From JAPLKX01 sp035530195 (GTDB taxonomy: Bacteria; Hydrogenedentota; Hydrogenedentia; Hydrogenedentales; SLHB01), in assembly GCA_035530195.1 (NCBI GenBank), contig DATKVG010000102.1, positions 1 to 47,788 of the forward strand: 47,788 nucleotides of DNA, in the 5' to 3' direction. The translations under genes and the position numbers were made by a program. Below are positions 8,645-17,358 of this stretch, piece after piece (position 1 is the stretch's first letter; each line of letters starts with the position of its first letter). The notes beneath the pieces were generated by a model that did no database searches, had not been told where the DNA came from, and saw nothing but the letters and a program-made list of their open reading frames with translations.

Positions 8645-8875
8645 ATGGCCCACGACCTTCCGATGCTGAGGGTAAAAGAACTCGTCGCAGTATTGGAACG
8701 TTTGGGCTTTCAGCCTCGACCGTTGGGGGCAACCAGTCACCGCCGCTATGTCCATCCCGATGGGCGCAGAACTACCGTCCCATTTCATGCTGGACAAGAC
8801 ATAGGGCGCGGGTTGCTGCGAAAGATCTTGAAGGATATCGAAATAACACCGGAAGAGTTTAAACGTCTCTTATAG
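8645..8875 (+). CDS. hicA: HicA-family toxin
   Basis: A 76-residue HicA-like mRNA interferase with a double-stranded-RNA-binding-like fold. Seen: LPMLRVKELVAVLERLGF, then the G-x-x-x-S-H segment (GATSHRRYVHP) containing the expected catalytic histidine, then RRTTVPFHAG and IGRGLLRKILKDIEI. The motif set is complete, so it looks functional. It starts at ATG 8645, immediately after hicB. The order antitoxin then toxin is one of the two known for the family. The gene is followed 18 bases later by the putative nuclease gene. Confidence 0.9.
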   Translation: MAHDLPMLRVKELVAVLERLGFQPRPLGATSHRRYVHPDGRRTTVPFHAGQDIGRGLLRKILKDIEITPEEFKRLL

Positions 8876-8893
8876 GCGCAGCGTCCGAACAAG

Positions 8894-9754
8894 GTGTTCT
8901 CCATGCCTCGAAACACTGAAAAACAAATTATTGAGATGCTGAAGAACCTTGCGCAACGGCTTGGGCAGAAAAGCCTATCGAAGAAAGACATCGCTTCGGT
9001 AATGGCTGTGTCTACTTTGAAGTATCGATTTGGGAATATTGGAAATGCATTGGAGGCAGCAGGCCTTGATCGAGTGGCTCCAGGGGAGCATTTAAGAAAC
9101 CGAGGCCCTGTTCTAACGGAGCGCGCCCTTTTCTTAGCGTTGTATGACCTTGAAAAGAAAATTGGTCACGAGCCCGGCTACAATGATTGTTCTGCCCAGT
9201 GCAAATATTCTACAAAGCCCTACTTCAAACGATTTGGGAAATGGGCCGATGTCCTTGCGCATTACCGGAAATGGAAATCGGAGAACAGCCACATGATCGT
9301 CTCAACCCCTGAAGGCGAACGAGTCGTCGAAGAAGGCAGCGAAGGACAGGAGAGCTCCGGAACTCAACGTATGATTTCCATCGGTACGACAAGAAAGAAG
9401 ACACCGGAACAACTATACGGCGAACCCATTGATTTTCGAGGTTTGCGACACGCCCCCATCAATGAACAAGGCGTTGTATTCCTCTTTGCGATGGTGAGCC
9501 GGGAACTGGGTTTTAATGTCGAATCGGTGCAACAAGGTTTTCCGGATTGCGAGGGAAAATATCTGTTTGATTCTAAGAAAAACCTTTGGGCTAAGGCTCG
9601 CATAGAGTTTGAGTGCCAAGCGTCGAATTTTGAGCAACACGGACACGATCCTAATCAATGCGATTTCATTGTTTGCTGGGCAAATGATTGGCCGGGCTGC
9701 CCCATCAAGGTTATTGAGTTGAAAAACGAAATCCTGAAACTGCCTTCCCGCTAA
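8894..9754 (+). CDS. Homing-endonuclease-associated repeat protein with PD-(D/E)XK-like C-terminus
   Basis: A 286-residue protein. The N-terminal half has two 'homing endonuclease associated repeats': one ending FGNIGNALEAAGL (about residues 17-58) and a second ending KPYFKRFGKWADVLAHYRKW (about 74-126). The C-terminal third looks like a restriction-endonuclease fold: FPDCEG, then about a dozen residues later ARIEFECQASNFEQHGHD, then QCDFIVCWANDWPGCP and VIELKNE. The P-D...E-x-E arrangement is consistent with PD-(D/E)XK, or with an inactive relative since the lysine is replaced. Base use is more AT-rich than its neighbours, suggesting transfer. It follows hicBA closely and may travel with it. 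Catalytic activity is inference. Confidence 0.65.
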   Translation: MFSMPRNTEKQIIEMLKNLAQRLGQKSLSKKDIASVMAVSTLKYRFGNIGNALEAAGLDRVAPGEHLRNRGPVLTERALFLALYDLEKKIGHEPGYNDCSAQCKYSTKPYFKRFGKWADVLAHYRKWKSENSHMIVSTPEGERVVEEGSEGQESSGTQRMISIGTTRKKTPEQLYGEPIDFRGLRHAPINEQGVVFLFAMVSRELGFNVESVQQGFPDCEGKYLFDSKKNLWAKARIEFECQASNFEQHGHDPNQCDFIVCWANDWPGCPIKVIELKNEILKLPSR

Positions 9755-9834
9755 ATGAGGATCCGCGCCGCGCTAGTCCCTACCCGTCCCTGCCTGGTTT
9801 GACGCAGCCAGATTCACCGGGGTACTGTTCTTTT

Positions 9835-10068
9835 GTGAGCGAACTTGCGTTCAAATATGTCTTCGGTCCCGCGCTATCGCGCCGGCTTGGGCGTTCGCTC
9901 GGGATTGACGTTGTCCCGTTCAAGACCTGCACCTACGACTGCGTCTACTGCCAACTCGGCCCTACCACCGTCCACACGCTCGAACGCGTCCGTTTATCTG
10001 GGCCTTGCCCGGTCGGCCAAGGAGTGCAACTATTCTTGGCCGACTTCCAGATGCGGATCCTGTCGTAG
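9835..10068 (+). pseudogene. 5' stump of radical SAM gene
   Basis: Residues encoded from about 9852 to 9986 (KYVFGPALSRR through TVHTLER, 45 residues) are identical to the N-terminus of the intact radical SAM protein at 17359-18297. They include the C-T-Y-D-C-V-Y-C cluster motif. After 9986 the similarity stops abruptly and the frame runs to an unrelated stop at 10068. The base differences between the two copies over this stretch are nearly all in third codon positions, so both copies were under selection before this one was cut. A GTG at 9835 is the likely former start. Confidence 0.85.
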
Positions 10069-10127
10069 CGCTTCAAGTCATAAGACACGGTGGAAACTCA
10101 GGGGAAAATAGGCGCCCGCATTTTTGG

Positions 10128-10156
10128 TTGACACAAAATAGGCAATCGTATATATT
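10128..10156 (+). promoter_or_regulatory. Sigma-70-type promoter for the BlaI operon
   Basis: TTGACA at 10128-10133, a 17-base spacer, TATATT at 10151-10156. The GTG start of the BlaI gene is 48 bases downstream. BlaI-type repressors usually bind a dyad overlapping their own promoter. An imperfect CAAAATA/TATATTTG dyad spans 10134-10158, but it is too weak to call an operator with confidence. Confidence 0.65.
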
Positions 10157-10203
10157 TGACGCCGTCGCGGGTGCTAGCGTGCTTGAACAGCAAGGAGCAG
10201 GAT

Positions 10204-10638
10204 GTGTCGAGAGAGAAACGTCAAGACAAACCGGCTGGACGACCTGTGCTGGAGAAGCTGCCAAGCGCGGAATTGGAAGTGCTGGCTTCCCTCTGGCAAC
10301 AGGGGAAGGCCACAGCCCGCGAGATCCGCGAGGCGATGCAGGGCTACCGGCCCATGACGCACGGGTCGATGGTCTCGCTGCTCAAACGCCTGGAAGGCAA
10401 GAACCTCGTGTCGAAAGAGAAGGGGCCGGTGGGAAAGGCATTCGTGTATTGCCCTACCCGGCCACCTGAGCCGACGTATAGACGAATCATGCGGGACCTA
10501 TACGAGCGTGTCTTCGGCGGGAGTGGCGTTGCCATGGTGGCGTCGCTCTTCGAGTCGCGCCCGCCTACGTCCGAGGAACTGGATGCGCTTGAAAGGCTGC
10601 TACGAAAGTTGCGGGAGAAACACACCGGGGAGAACTGA
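10204..10638 (+). CDS. BlaI/MecI-family transcriptional repressor
   Basis: A 144-residue winged-helix repressor. Seen: LPSAELEVLASLWQQGKATAREI (helix 1-2), the SMVSLLKRLEGKNLVSKEK recognition helix and wing start, and a C-terminal dimerisation helix region rich in L, R and E (residues 90-144). The GTG at 10204 is chosen because AAGGAG sits six bases upstream; the frame is open further up without a site. In the family, an M56 protease receptor triggers loss of the repressor, and here the M56 gene starts five bases after the stop. The target is therefore probably its own operon. The cue is unlikely to be a beta-lactam, since the partner lacks a penicillin-binding domain. Confidence 0.9.
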   Translation: MSREKRQDKPAGRPVLEKLPSAELEVLASLWQQGKATAREIREAMQGYRPMTHGSMVSLLKRLEGKNLVSKEKGPVGKAFVYCPTRPPEPTYRRIMRDLYERVFGGSGVAMVASLFESRPPTSEELDALERLLRKLREKHTGEN

Positions 10639-10643
10639 ATACC

Positions 10644-13600
10644 ATGCAGTTGCTGCATTCAATCGAGACGTTTTCAGAGGTCGTCTGGCCCTACGTCTTC
10701 CATGCCACCTGGCAGTCGATGCTGGCCGGTGCGCTCATCCTCGGCATCGTATGGCTGCTGCGGAATCGGTCCGCGTCGCTGCGCTACGCCTTGTTGATCC
10801 TTGCACTGGTGAAGTTCGCCGTACCGCCGCTTGTGGCCGTCCCGATTGACCTATCGCATTGGACACCTGCAGAGGTACCGGTGCGGGAGGCCGTCGCGCC
10901 TCTGCCGAAGGAGTCCTCCCAGGTCCCTGTCATCGACGTGAGCGCTGTACCTGTCGAGGAGCCTCGGCCACCTTCGTACGTTGGTTCTTCGCAAGCGCCT
11001 CCAGAACAACCACAGACTCCAATGCCGCCGATGCTGCCGGCGGCGCCTCAGCACCACATGGCCTGGCACACGAGAATCTTGGCACTGCACCTGGCGGGGG
11101 CGTTTGTCGCGTGCCTTTGGATCCTCGGCTGGACGTGGCGGATTTGGGCAATGAGGAGACGCGCCCGGATGGTCACCGCAGGACCATTGTACGAACAGTT
11201 CCTGAGCCTCTGTGCGGAATTGGACCTCAGCCAGCGCGTGGACCTCTTCATTTCCGAGGACAAAACGTCCCCCATAGCGTTCGGTTTGTTCCGCCCTAAG
11301 GTCCTCATGCCCGCCTCCATAATGGACGAACTCTCCACGGACCAACTCGGCAGCATCCTGGCCCACGAACTCGCCCACCTCCGTCGGTGGGACCTTTGGG
11401 TTATCGTGTTCGAGAATCTGCTTCTGCTCTTGTGGTGGTTCAACCCCGTCTTCTGGCTCGTTATGCGCGCACTCCGCCGGACACGCGAGGACTGCTGCGA
11501 CGATTTGATCCTCCATCTGCGCCTCGCGGAAAACACCGCCTACTGCGAAAGCCTTGTCCGCGCCGCCTCGAGCATCGCAGGTTTCGGCAGGCTCCGCCCC
11601 GCCGTCGGAACCGCCGAGATGCTCCACCCCCTCGGTCGCCGCATGAAGCGCATCATGGACGTGACCCTCCGCCGTTCGCCCAGACTCTCCATTGCCGGCG
11701 CCATCGCCGTCGTACTGCTGGGACTGGCCGTCCTCCCGGGACTCCGCCCCGTCGAAGCAGAACACGACGCAACGGGGACGAACCGCCGCGGCGCGGAGAC
11801 GGTTGTTCCTGAAGGGTATGAGTATCTCATGCCTCAACTCGAGCCGGGTCCCTACCGGTTGCACGGAACGGTCCGCGACCAAAACGGCGCACCGGCGGCC
11901 GGGGTCAAGGTGGCGGTATTCCGCGGGGAAGCGTGGCAGTGGGGTTACAAGGACACCTTTACGGCCGATGACGGGACGTACGAGATCACCGGCCTGCCCG
12001 ATGGGGCGTACAACGTGTTTGCGGTCACCGCCGACGCGTTCGGGGCCGCTCCCCTTACGCTGGGAAGTCCTCTTTTGCCAGACGAAAACGTGTCGCGAGA
12101 CTTAACCCTCACGCCGTTCGACCCCGACCCGCTCGAAGGAACCGTTTTAAGCAAGACGGGTGAACCCGTTCCTGGCACGCTGGTTCTTTCTATCCGCGAA
12201 TGGAGTTCCTACGGCATGAGTCTGGCCCTGCAGATAAGAACAGACCAGAAGGGCCGATTCGCGATCCCGAGATGGACATGGCCATACGGCCGGGGATCGC
12301 AAATTCTGTTACCGCCGACCCTCGCGGCGTTTGCTGAGCGGCAGGACCCCGGCGTACTCCTGGGTAAACTGCCGGAAGGCGAGCCGCTCACGCTCGTTCT
12401 CGATGACGGCGTCCGCGTTTCCGGCACGGTCTGTTTCAAGGATTCCGGGAAACCGGCTCGCGGCATTCCCGTGATGTTACGCGGCACGCCCGCGGACAAC
12501 GACATGCCCGACATCACTACGCGCACCGATGAATCCGGGCGCTTTGTTTTCGAGCGTCTCTGTCCTTTTCAGTATCAACTCGTCATCTATGATGCCGAGG
12601 CGGGCTACACGGCGCTGGAGCATCCCCGGCTGAACCTTCTCGACGGCCAGGATGTTGTCGGCCTCGACATGCAGATCTCGCACGGCGCAACAATCTCGGG
12701 AAAAGTGACGTTTCAAGAAACGGGCGAGCCGATACCCGCAGTCCGGCTGTGGGTGCCGAACGTCCGCCCGCCTACGGTGTTGCGAGAGGCGGTCACCGGA
12801 TCCGATGGGACTTACCGGCTGCAGCATTTGCCTGCAGGGGAATTCGCCGTGGCCTACGCCGTCCCGGATGGCGTCGTGCGAGAGCCTCGTCCCTCGGACA
12901 TTGGACCCTTGGTGGCGAAGACTGTCTCTGTTGGCCCGGACGAGCAGTTGACGGACGTGGACTTCACCTTCGAACGCGGCGCGTGCGTGTCGGGCCGCGT
13001 CGTCGATCAAGCAGGCGATCCCGTCAAGGGTGCGCGCCTGCACGCTTCGAATAGCCATCGTAACCAACTGCGGCCCAGTCGCCGCCTCACTACGTCCGAA
13101 ACGGTGACCGCGGAGGACGGGGCCTATTGCCTCTGGGGCCTGGCGCCTTCCGAGGAATGGACCTATCAGTTAGTCGTAAGTGCGGACGGATATGGACGGA
13201 TTGAGTCTGATCCATTCCAAGTGACGGGCGAGATTGATGGCAAGGACTTCGTGGTCCAGAGGTGCGCGACGATCTCGGGCCGCGTCGTGGACAGCCAGGG
13301 TCGCCCCGTCCCCACCGTTGCCGTAAGCATGAAGATTACCGAAGGTCGTGCGTCACAGCGGTTACCCGACGCTCTCAGCGACGTTGAAGGGCGCTTTGCG
13401 ATGCGGGAGGGCGCCTGTCCCGGGACCTACACGTTCGAGCTGTGTACCTTGAATATGGGGTTCGGTCCGTATCGGACGGTGGATGCGGCGAACCCGCCGC
13501 TTCGAGTCGAAGGCCCGGATGACATCGAAGGGATCGAACTCGTGTTGCCCGACGAAAAAGCCCCGCACGATGCCACGCCTGCAAAGCCGGATGCTGCACC

Positions 13601-14681
13601 GAAGGATACTGCCGCGAAGGCGCCGGAAATGGGTTTCTCCGATGGTGTGGAACCTATTCCCGCCATAGACGAACTTCCCGGAAGGCTCGTGTTCCACGGC
13701 CGCTATGTTCACCGGAGCCGCGGCCGCGAGTACGACCAGCCCTCGTCTTTGTGGGTCAAAGAGCAGGAAAACGGGGCTGTCAGCGCCCTATCGCATTTGA
13801 CCTTCTTCAACGAAACAGCCTTGGCCGTGGGTGATGAGAATCACCGGCCCGCCCACTACGCCGCGACCCGCAAGGCATCGGACCGCTATCCCGCGTTCCA
13901 GGCAAGGATTGACTTCCATGCCAACAAGGCGGTCCAGATCCGTCATTGGGGTGAGGAGACCGACGATAAGGAATTCCCTATCGACGAGGGCGCCCTGTTC
14001 TCCCTGAACTCGCGGCCCGACCCATACGCGGTTATCAACGTTCTCATACGCGGGTTCGGGCTGAAGGCAGGCGAGGGCAAGGAGTTCATCATGTGCGATT
14101 GGGGCAACGGGCCGCATGGCCAAGGCACGTTTCCCTCGTACCGTGTGCGCGTCGAAAACAAGGGCAAAGAGGAGATTGTAGTCCCGGCCGGGGCGTTCAA
14201 TACCAACCACCTCGTCCTTACGCAACTCACCAGCGCCGACACGTGGTTCAAGAAGCGCGCCGGCCATGTCACGGACCTTTGGGTTCTGGACAATCACATC
14301 GTCGTGCGCATCGTCCGTCACCGGGAACCCTACGAGGTGGAACTCCTCGACTACGACGTCCCGGACCGTTTGCCGGGCCAGATTTCGCGTGGTGTCCCGG
14401 AAGGAGCGCCCTTGGAAGTCCTCTCCGCAGAGTACGGTGCGCAGGACAAGTGGGTCGACGTGACCGAGCCGTTGAAGCAACGCATCCAAGGAAACAAACT
14501 GACCGTCAGTAGATTCAATGACCTTGCCGGCGATCCCATCGACGGTGTGGTAAAGGAGTTGAAGGTAAAGTACCGCGTGGGGGACCAAACCCGCGTCACC
14601 ACAGTCCGCGAGGGCGAAACCCTCGAGTTGGACATCGACCTGAGCTCCGGGGCAACCCCGGCGGGGGCCGCTGCGGAATAG
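10644..14681 (+). CDS. Giant M56 (BlaR1-like) membrane protease with carboxypeptidase-regulatory-like repeats
   Basis: A 1345-residue fusion. The N-terminal 380 residues are a BlaR1/M56 protease: membrane helices at about 22-40, 47-67, 147-168, 253-275 and 348-366, the zinc motif HELAH at 241-245 and the third ligand E282 in RTREDCCDD. The loop between helices 2 and 3 is proline-rich. After the last helix come about seven carboxypeptidase-regulatory-like beta-sandwich modules, each with the pattern G-x-V-x-D-x-x-G-x-P and a D-G-x-Y-x-x-x-x-L-P half (about 390-1000). The C-terminal ~300 residues resemble a DUF3108-like fold (VPAGAFNTNHLVL near 1187). Typical BlaR1 has a penicillin-binding sensor instead, so this protein probably senses something else, perhaps a glycan or peptide. 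Partner is the BlaI gene upstream. Confidence 0.85.
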   Translation: MQLLHSIETFSEVVWPYVFHATWQSMLAGALILGIVWLLRNRSASLRYALLILALVKFAVPPLVAVPIDLSHWTPAEVPVREAVAPLPKESSQVPVIDVSAVPVEEPRPPSYVGSSQAPPEQPQTPMPPMLPAAPQHHMAWHTRILALHLAGAFVACLWILGWTWRIWAMRRRARMVTAGPLYEQFLSLCAELDLSQRVDLFISEDKTSPIAFGLFRPKVLMPASIMDELSTDQLGSILAHELAHLRRWDLWVIVFENLLLLLWWFNPVFWLVMRALRRTREDCCDDLILHLRLAENTAYCESLVRAASSIAGFGRLRPAVGTAEMLHPLGRRMKRIMDVTLRRSPRLSIAGAIAVVLLGLAVLPGLRPVEAEHDATGTNRRGAETVVPEGYEYLMPQLEPGPYRLHGTVRDQNGAPAAGVKVAVFRGEAWQWGYKDTFTADDGTYEITGLPDGAYNVFAVTADAFGAAPLTLGSPLLPDENVSRDLTLTPFDPDPLEGTVLSKTGEPVPGTLVLSIREWSSYGMSLALQIRTDQKGRFAIPRWTWPYGRGSQILLPPTLAAFAERQDPGVLLGKLPEGEPLTLVLDDGVRVSGTVCFKDSGKPARGIPVMLRGTPADNDMPDITTRTDESGRFVFERLCPFQYQLVIYDAEAGYTALEHPRLNLLDGQDVVGLDMQISHGATISGKVTFQETGEPIPAVRLWVPNVRPPTVLREAVTGSDGTYRLQHLPAGEFAVAYAVPDGVVREPRPSDIGPLVAKTVSVGPDEQLTDVDFTFERGACVSGRVVDQAGDPVKGARLHASNSHRNQLRPSRRLTTSETVTAEDGAYCLWGLAPSEEWTYQLVVSADGYGRIESDPFQVTGEIDGKDFVVQRCATISGRVVDSQGRPVPTVAVSMKITEGRASQRLPDALSDVEGRFAMREGACPGTYTFELCTLNMGFGPYRTVDAANPPLRVEGPDDIEGIELVLPDEKAPHDATPAKPDAAPKDTAAKAPEMGFSDGVEPIPAIDELPGRLVFHGRYVHRSRGREYDQPSSLWVKEQENGAVSALSHLTFFNETALAVGDENHRPAHYAATRKASDRYPAFQARIDFHANKAVQIRHWGEETDDKEFPIDEGALFSLNSRPDPYAVINVLIRGFGLKAGEGKEFIMCDWGNGPHGQGTFPSYRVRVENKGKEEIVVPAGAFNTNHLVLTQLTSADTWFKKRAGHVTDLWVLDNHIVVRIVRHREPYEVELLDYDVPDRLPGQISRGVPEGAPLEVLSAEYGAQDKWVDVTEPLKQRIQGNKLTVSRFNDLAGDPIDGVVKELKVKYRVGDQTRVTTVREGETLELDIDLSSGATPAGAAAE

Positions 14682-14724
14682 GGGCCACCGGAAGACAACG
14701 TTACAGCCTGGAAGGAGACGAAAT

Positions 14725-15402
14725 ATGAAACAGGTGCTGATTGGCGTGGGCGTGCTGCTTGCGGCTTTGTTGGTGATCCCTGTGATCGCGTACATGATGT
14801 CGGGGGGCAAGCTGGAGCCGAGTATTGGTGACGCCGCGGTTGCCTCGTCGTTCTCCGCACAATTGGTGGATACAAACGGAAAACCCTTCGCGGATGCCCG
14901 CGTCTATCTTCATCCTGCCATCGGCCATCCGGACAAGCGGGGACAGGACCGCGCCAGCATGCCCATGCAGAATACGGAAACCGATGGCGAGGGCAAGTTC
15001 TCCTTCAGCAGCGTCAGTCCGGGCACCTACACCTTGCAGTTCTATTGGAAGGACGGAGGGGACAAGGGAAACCTCTACCTCGACGCGCAGAAGTTCTGGC
15101 TGGATGTCTCGCCGGGGGCCGCCGCCTCCGAACTCACCATTGTCGTGCCATCGCTGGCGGCCCACTCGGTGGGCGGCTACGTGCGGGATGCGCAAGCCCG
15201 TCCCGTCGCCGGCGTGGCGGTGGAAGCCATGGGCCTCGCGGACTACTCCCGATCATCGACCACCACCGACAGCGAGGGACACTACTTGATAAGAGGCATC
15301 GCGGGGGATGTAGCGGGTGCGATCTGGTTCAAGGGCGCCGGGAAAGCGGAACTCAAGGATATCGGCATCGGCACAACCGACGCAAACGTTACGTTGCGTT
15401 AG
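14725..15402 (+). CDS. Membrane-anchored protein with two carboxypeptidase-regulatory-like domains
   Basis: A 225-residue protein with an N-terminal anchor (VLIGVGVLLAALLVIPVIAY, residues 4-23) and two beta-sandwich modules facing outwards. The first is FSAQLVDTNGKPFADARVY to SSVSPGTYTLQFYW (about 43-112) and the second is GGYVRDAQARPVAGVAVEA to the end. It has the same domain type as the extracytoplasmic part of the M56 protein just upstream (43-base gap, GGAAGGAG site), so it is probably the third gene of that operon and may be an accessory or decoy ligand-binding protein. No enzyme motif. A possible terminator follows directly. Confidence 0.75.
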   Translation: MKQVLIGVGVLLAALLVIPVIAYMMSGGKLEPSIGDAAVASSFSAQLVDTNGKPFADARVYLHPAIGHPDKRGQDRASMPMQNTETDGEGKFSFSSVSPGTYTLQFYWKDGGDKGNLYLDAQKFWLDVSPGAAASELTIVVPSLAAHSVGGYVRDAQARPVAGVAVEAMGLADYSRSSTTTDSEGHYLIRGIAGDVAGAIWFKGAGKAELKDIGIGTTDANVTLR

Positions 15403-15409
15403 CCTGCGA

Positions 15410-15482
15410 GGACGGGTGGACCACGAAACACGCCGAAGCCGGCCGACGTTCTCTCTTGTCGCGGTCCGCCGTCCTTTCTTTT
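15410..15482 (+). terminator. Possible rho-independent terminator after the BlaI operon
   Basis: GGACGG (15410-15415) pairs with CCGTCC (15469-15474), and a second inner stem GGACC/GGTCC adds to it. The run TTTCTTTT (15475-15482) follows. The loop is long (about 40 bases), which lowers confidence, but the position seven bases after the stop codon is right. Confidence 0.35.
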
Positions 15483-15504
15483 GACACCGCTCGGGGCCGT
15501 AGGG

Positions 15505-15789
15505 TACGGTCTTCCCTACCAGGCTGATCTCGTCAGGGCCCGACTTCCAGCGGATCGTTTGGTCTATCATGTCTCCGTAGATCTCAGGGCAGTCGTTCAA
15601 CGAGTATCCGTCGACCGGTGTTCCGTCGATATCTTCGAGTTCGACACGCGCGCTTCCCGCTGCGGGCGTGGCGTAGTTGAGGACCAGTTTTTCCCCTTTG
15701 AACCGAATCGGCTTCGTGACGAACTCACCGCCCCCGAGCGGCGCATGCATCAAAACGAACGCATCGACGCGAAAGGTGTACCGTCGCAT
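15505..15789 (-). pseudogene. C-terminal beta-sandwich fragment of a glycoside-hydrolase-like protein
   Basis: About 95 residues starting RRYTFRVDAFVLMHAPLGGG and including KPIRFKGEKLVLNYATPAAG, a RVELEDIDGTPVDGYSLNDC stretch, and RWKSGPDEISLVGKTV. This pattern is a common C-terminal module of secreted sugar-active or BNR-type proteins in PVC-group bacteria, where it continues with a R-L-R-F-x-x-x-D-A-D-L-Y ending. Here that ending is missing and the frame runs on into antisense of the regulator operon. The catalytic part is also missing. It is a remnant of a larger gene. The family assignment is from memory of similar proteins. Confidence 0.5.
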
Positions 15790-15930
15790 GCAATTCCCCG
15801 CGATTACGCTGGTGTGCAACAAAAGGGTAAAGACTCAGAGTATGGCGACTCCTGCTGAGTTTGACTTGCGCCCTGCCCAACGGGCATCGTTGAAACTACG
15901 GCGCGGAAAATCTGTTGGGTACCCGAATGT
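15790..15930. other. Short spacer between two gene remnants
   Basis: No gene or clear signal is visible. It joins the antisense beta-sandwich fragment to the solute-binding-protein fragment. Confidence 0.4.
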
Positions 15931-16173
15931 TTGGTGTTGGCCGCGGCCCTGATTCTGGGCGCGGCGCATGCCACGCCGATAGGGGACGACGATGGCGGCA
16001 CTACCGTGATCCGCTTCTCCTATTGGGGAAACATAGCCGATGACGCCATTTTCCGCGAAGTCGCGGAATCCTTTGAGAAAAGTCATCCCAAAGTCCGTAT
16101 CAAGTTCGAGTGGGTCGTCGGCGACTACGGGATGAAACTGCCCCTCCTGCTGGTCAGCCAGACGGCCGCCGAC
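15931..16173 (+). pseudogene. 5' fragment of an ABC sugar-binding protein gene
   Basis: Starting at TTG 15931, the frame gives a signal peptide (LVLAAALILGAAHA, then a short polar D-rich stretch) and the opening of a type-1 extracellular solute-binding protein: IRFSYWGNIADDAIFREVAE, FEKSHPKVRIKFEWV, MKLPLLLVSQTAAD. In full-length proteins another ~330 residues follow. Here, after about residue 81, the frame continues without a stop into an ISL3 transposase. No start with a good ribosome-binding site is visible, so the extreme 5' end may also be damaged. Confidence 0.65.
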
Positions 16174-16662
16174 CAGGTGCCGCGCGACGAAGCCCAAGAA
16201 TTGCGCAAGACCAATCCCGAACTGCTCAAAAAGACCCGCTACATTTGGCTGAAGAACCCCGAGAACCTCACCGACAAGCAACGCGCGCGACTTGGGCATT
16301 TGGAGCAGTTGAACCTGCGCAGCAACCGCGCCTATCTTCTCAAAGAAAGCTTCCGTGAATTCTGGGACTATGACAGCAAAGACGGCGCCCGCCGCTTTCT
16401 CAAGAAGTGGTTCTGGTGGGCGACACACTCCCGGCTCAAGCCCATGCGCGACTTTGCCTGGACGATGAAGAACCACCTCGACGACCTCCTCAACTACTTT
16501 GAGATGCGCATCGACAACCGCGCCGTCGAAGGCATGAACAACAAGGCCAAAGTCGTCAGCCACCGATGCTACGGGTTCCGTACCGCCCCCCATTACATCA
16601 CCGCCCTATATCATTGCCTGGGCGACCTGCCGGAGCCCAAACTCGTGCACAAATTCTTGTGA
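16174..16662 (+). pseudogene. ISL3-family transposase, C-terminal part, fused in frame to the preceding fragment
   Basis: About 160 residues of an ISL3 transposase C-terminus: RYIWLKNPENLTDKQRARL, NRAYLLKESFREFWDY, the LKKWFWWATHSRLKP segment, and RIDNRAVEGMNNKAKVVSH containing the conserved N-x-x-x-E-G-x-N-x-K core with the last catalytic acidic residue, then the YGFRTAPHYI segment. The N-terminal zinc-ribbon, HTH and first catalytic aspartates are absent. The joint product with the solute-binding leader would be a 243-residue chimera with a signal peptide, almost certainly non-functional. Confidence 0.75.
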
Positions 16663-16976
16663 GGAACCTCTTTTTCTTTGCCCAGCAGTACTTCGTGAAG
16701 GGCATCGTACTCACAGGGATTAAGGGCTGAATATTCCAAACCTTGTGGCCGTCGGGCGCGATTCTCTTTGCGCAATGATTCCATGAACAGCATGCCCTTA
16801 AGAGAAGTCTGTAATGTCATCCGTTCTCGGGCCACCATTGAAGATTCCTGCTGCATATGCCTCTCCGGCTTTTTCGAATGGTCTTTGAGGTCGTGAATGG
16901 GCAGCGCGCGGGGGTAGTATGTGCCTGGCCAACCAGTCGATCTCCTGTCTGCCCGTGTGGTTCTCCATCCCACCAG
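16663..16976. other. Spacer with possible minus-strand coding relic
   Basis: No sound gene. On the minus strand at about 16698-16820 there is a short plausible peptide (SLKGMLFMESLRKENRA ... SALNPCEYDALHEVLLG). It resembles the end of DUF294/CBS-type nucleotidyltransferases only loosely. It has no intact flanking frame. Treat as undecided. Confidence 0.2.
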
Positions 16977-17235
16977 ACCAAGACGAAGACGGTTACTACG
17001 TCGCGGATGTTCCCGCGTTCCGCGGTTGCCACACCCAGGGCAGAACGTTCGAGGACGGAGGCAATGACCAGCCAGCATCCGCGAAGTCATCGAGATGTGC
17101 GTGCGCGAGATGCGCGAAAACGGCCTCGATACTAAAACCCAGTATCCGGAAGTAATAGGCATCAAAACCGTCGAAATAGCCGGGGAAGCTCCCATGGGCC
17201 ACGACCTTCCGATCCTGACGGCAAAAAAACAACTA
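16977..17235 (+). pseudogene. Degenerate hicBA relic
   Basis: DEDGYYVADVPAFRGCHTQG is recognisable at 16981-17040, followed by a frame change around 17050-17085 where the first copy reads EEAMTNIREVIEM. The original frame then resumes as MCVREMRENGLDTKTQYPEV and reaches a hicA-like start MGHDLPILTAKK at about 17194. HicA stops resembling the family after about 17235. The intact relatives are at 8405-8875. Codon differences between the two loci are spread over many positions, so this is an older homologue and not a fresh tandem copy. Confidence 0.75.
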
Positions 17236-17358
17236 CGCCTCCTCTTTCGAGACGCGCCTGTAGGTCCAAAATCATTTGACCTGCTATTGCCGGCGATTCG
17301 GGTCCACGATTCGGGTCCACGCTTGACGCACCCGCTCTCCCGCAGGTACTGTAAATCT

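Noticed and set aside
10128..10204. BlaI operator
   Set aside because: A dyad is expected over the promoter, but only an imperfect CAAAATA/TATATTTG pair is visible, below the standard for a separate feature.
10851..11882. Minus-strand open frame inside the M56 gene
   Set aside because: Antisense shadow without domain content; M56 zinc motif and helices support the plus strand.
16611..17195. Minus-strand frame of 194 codons
   Set aside because: Most of it is antisense to the hicBA and transposase relics. Only about 40 codons near 16698-16820 look protein-like, too little for a call.
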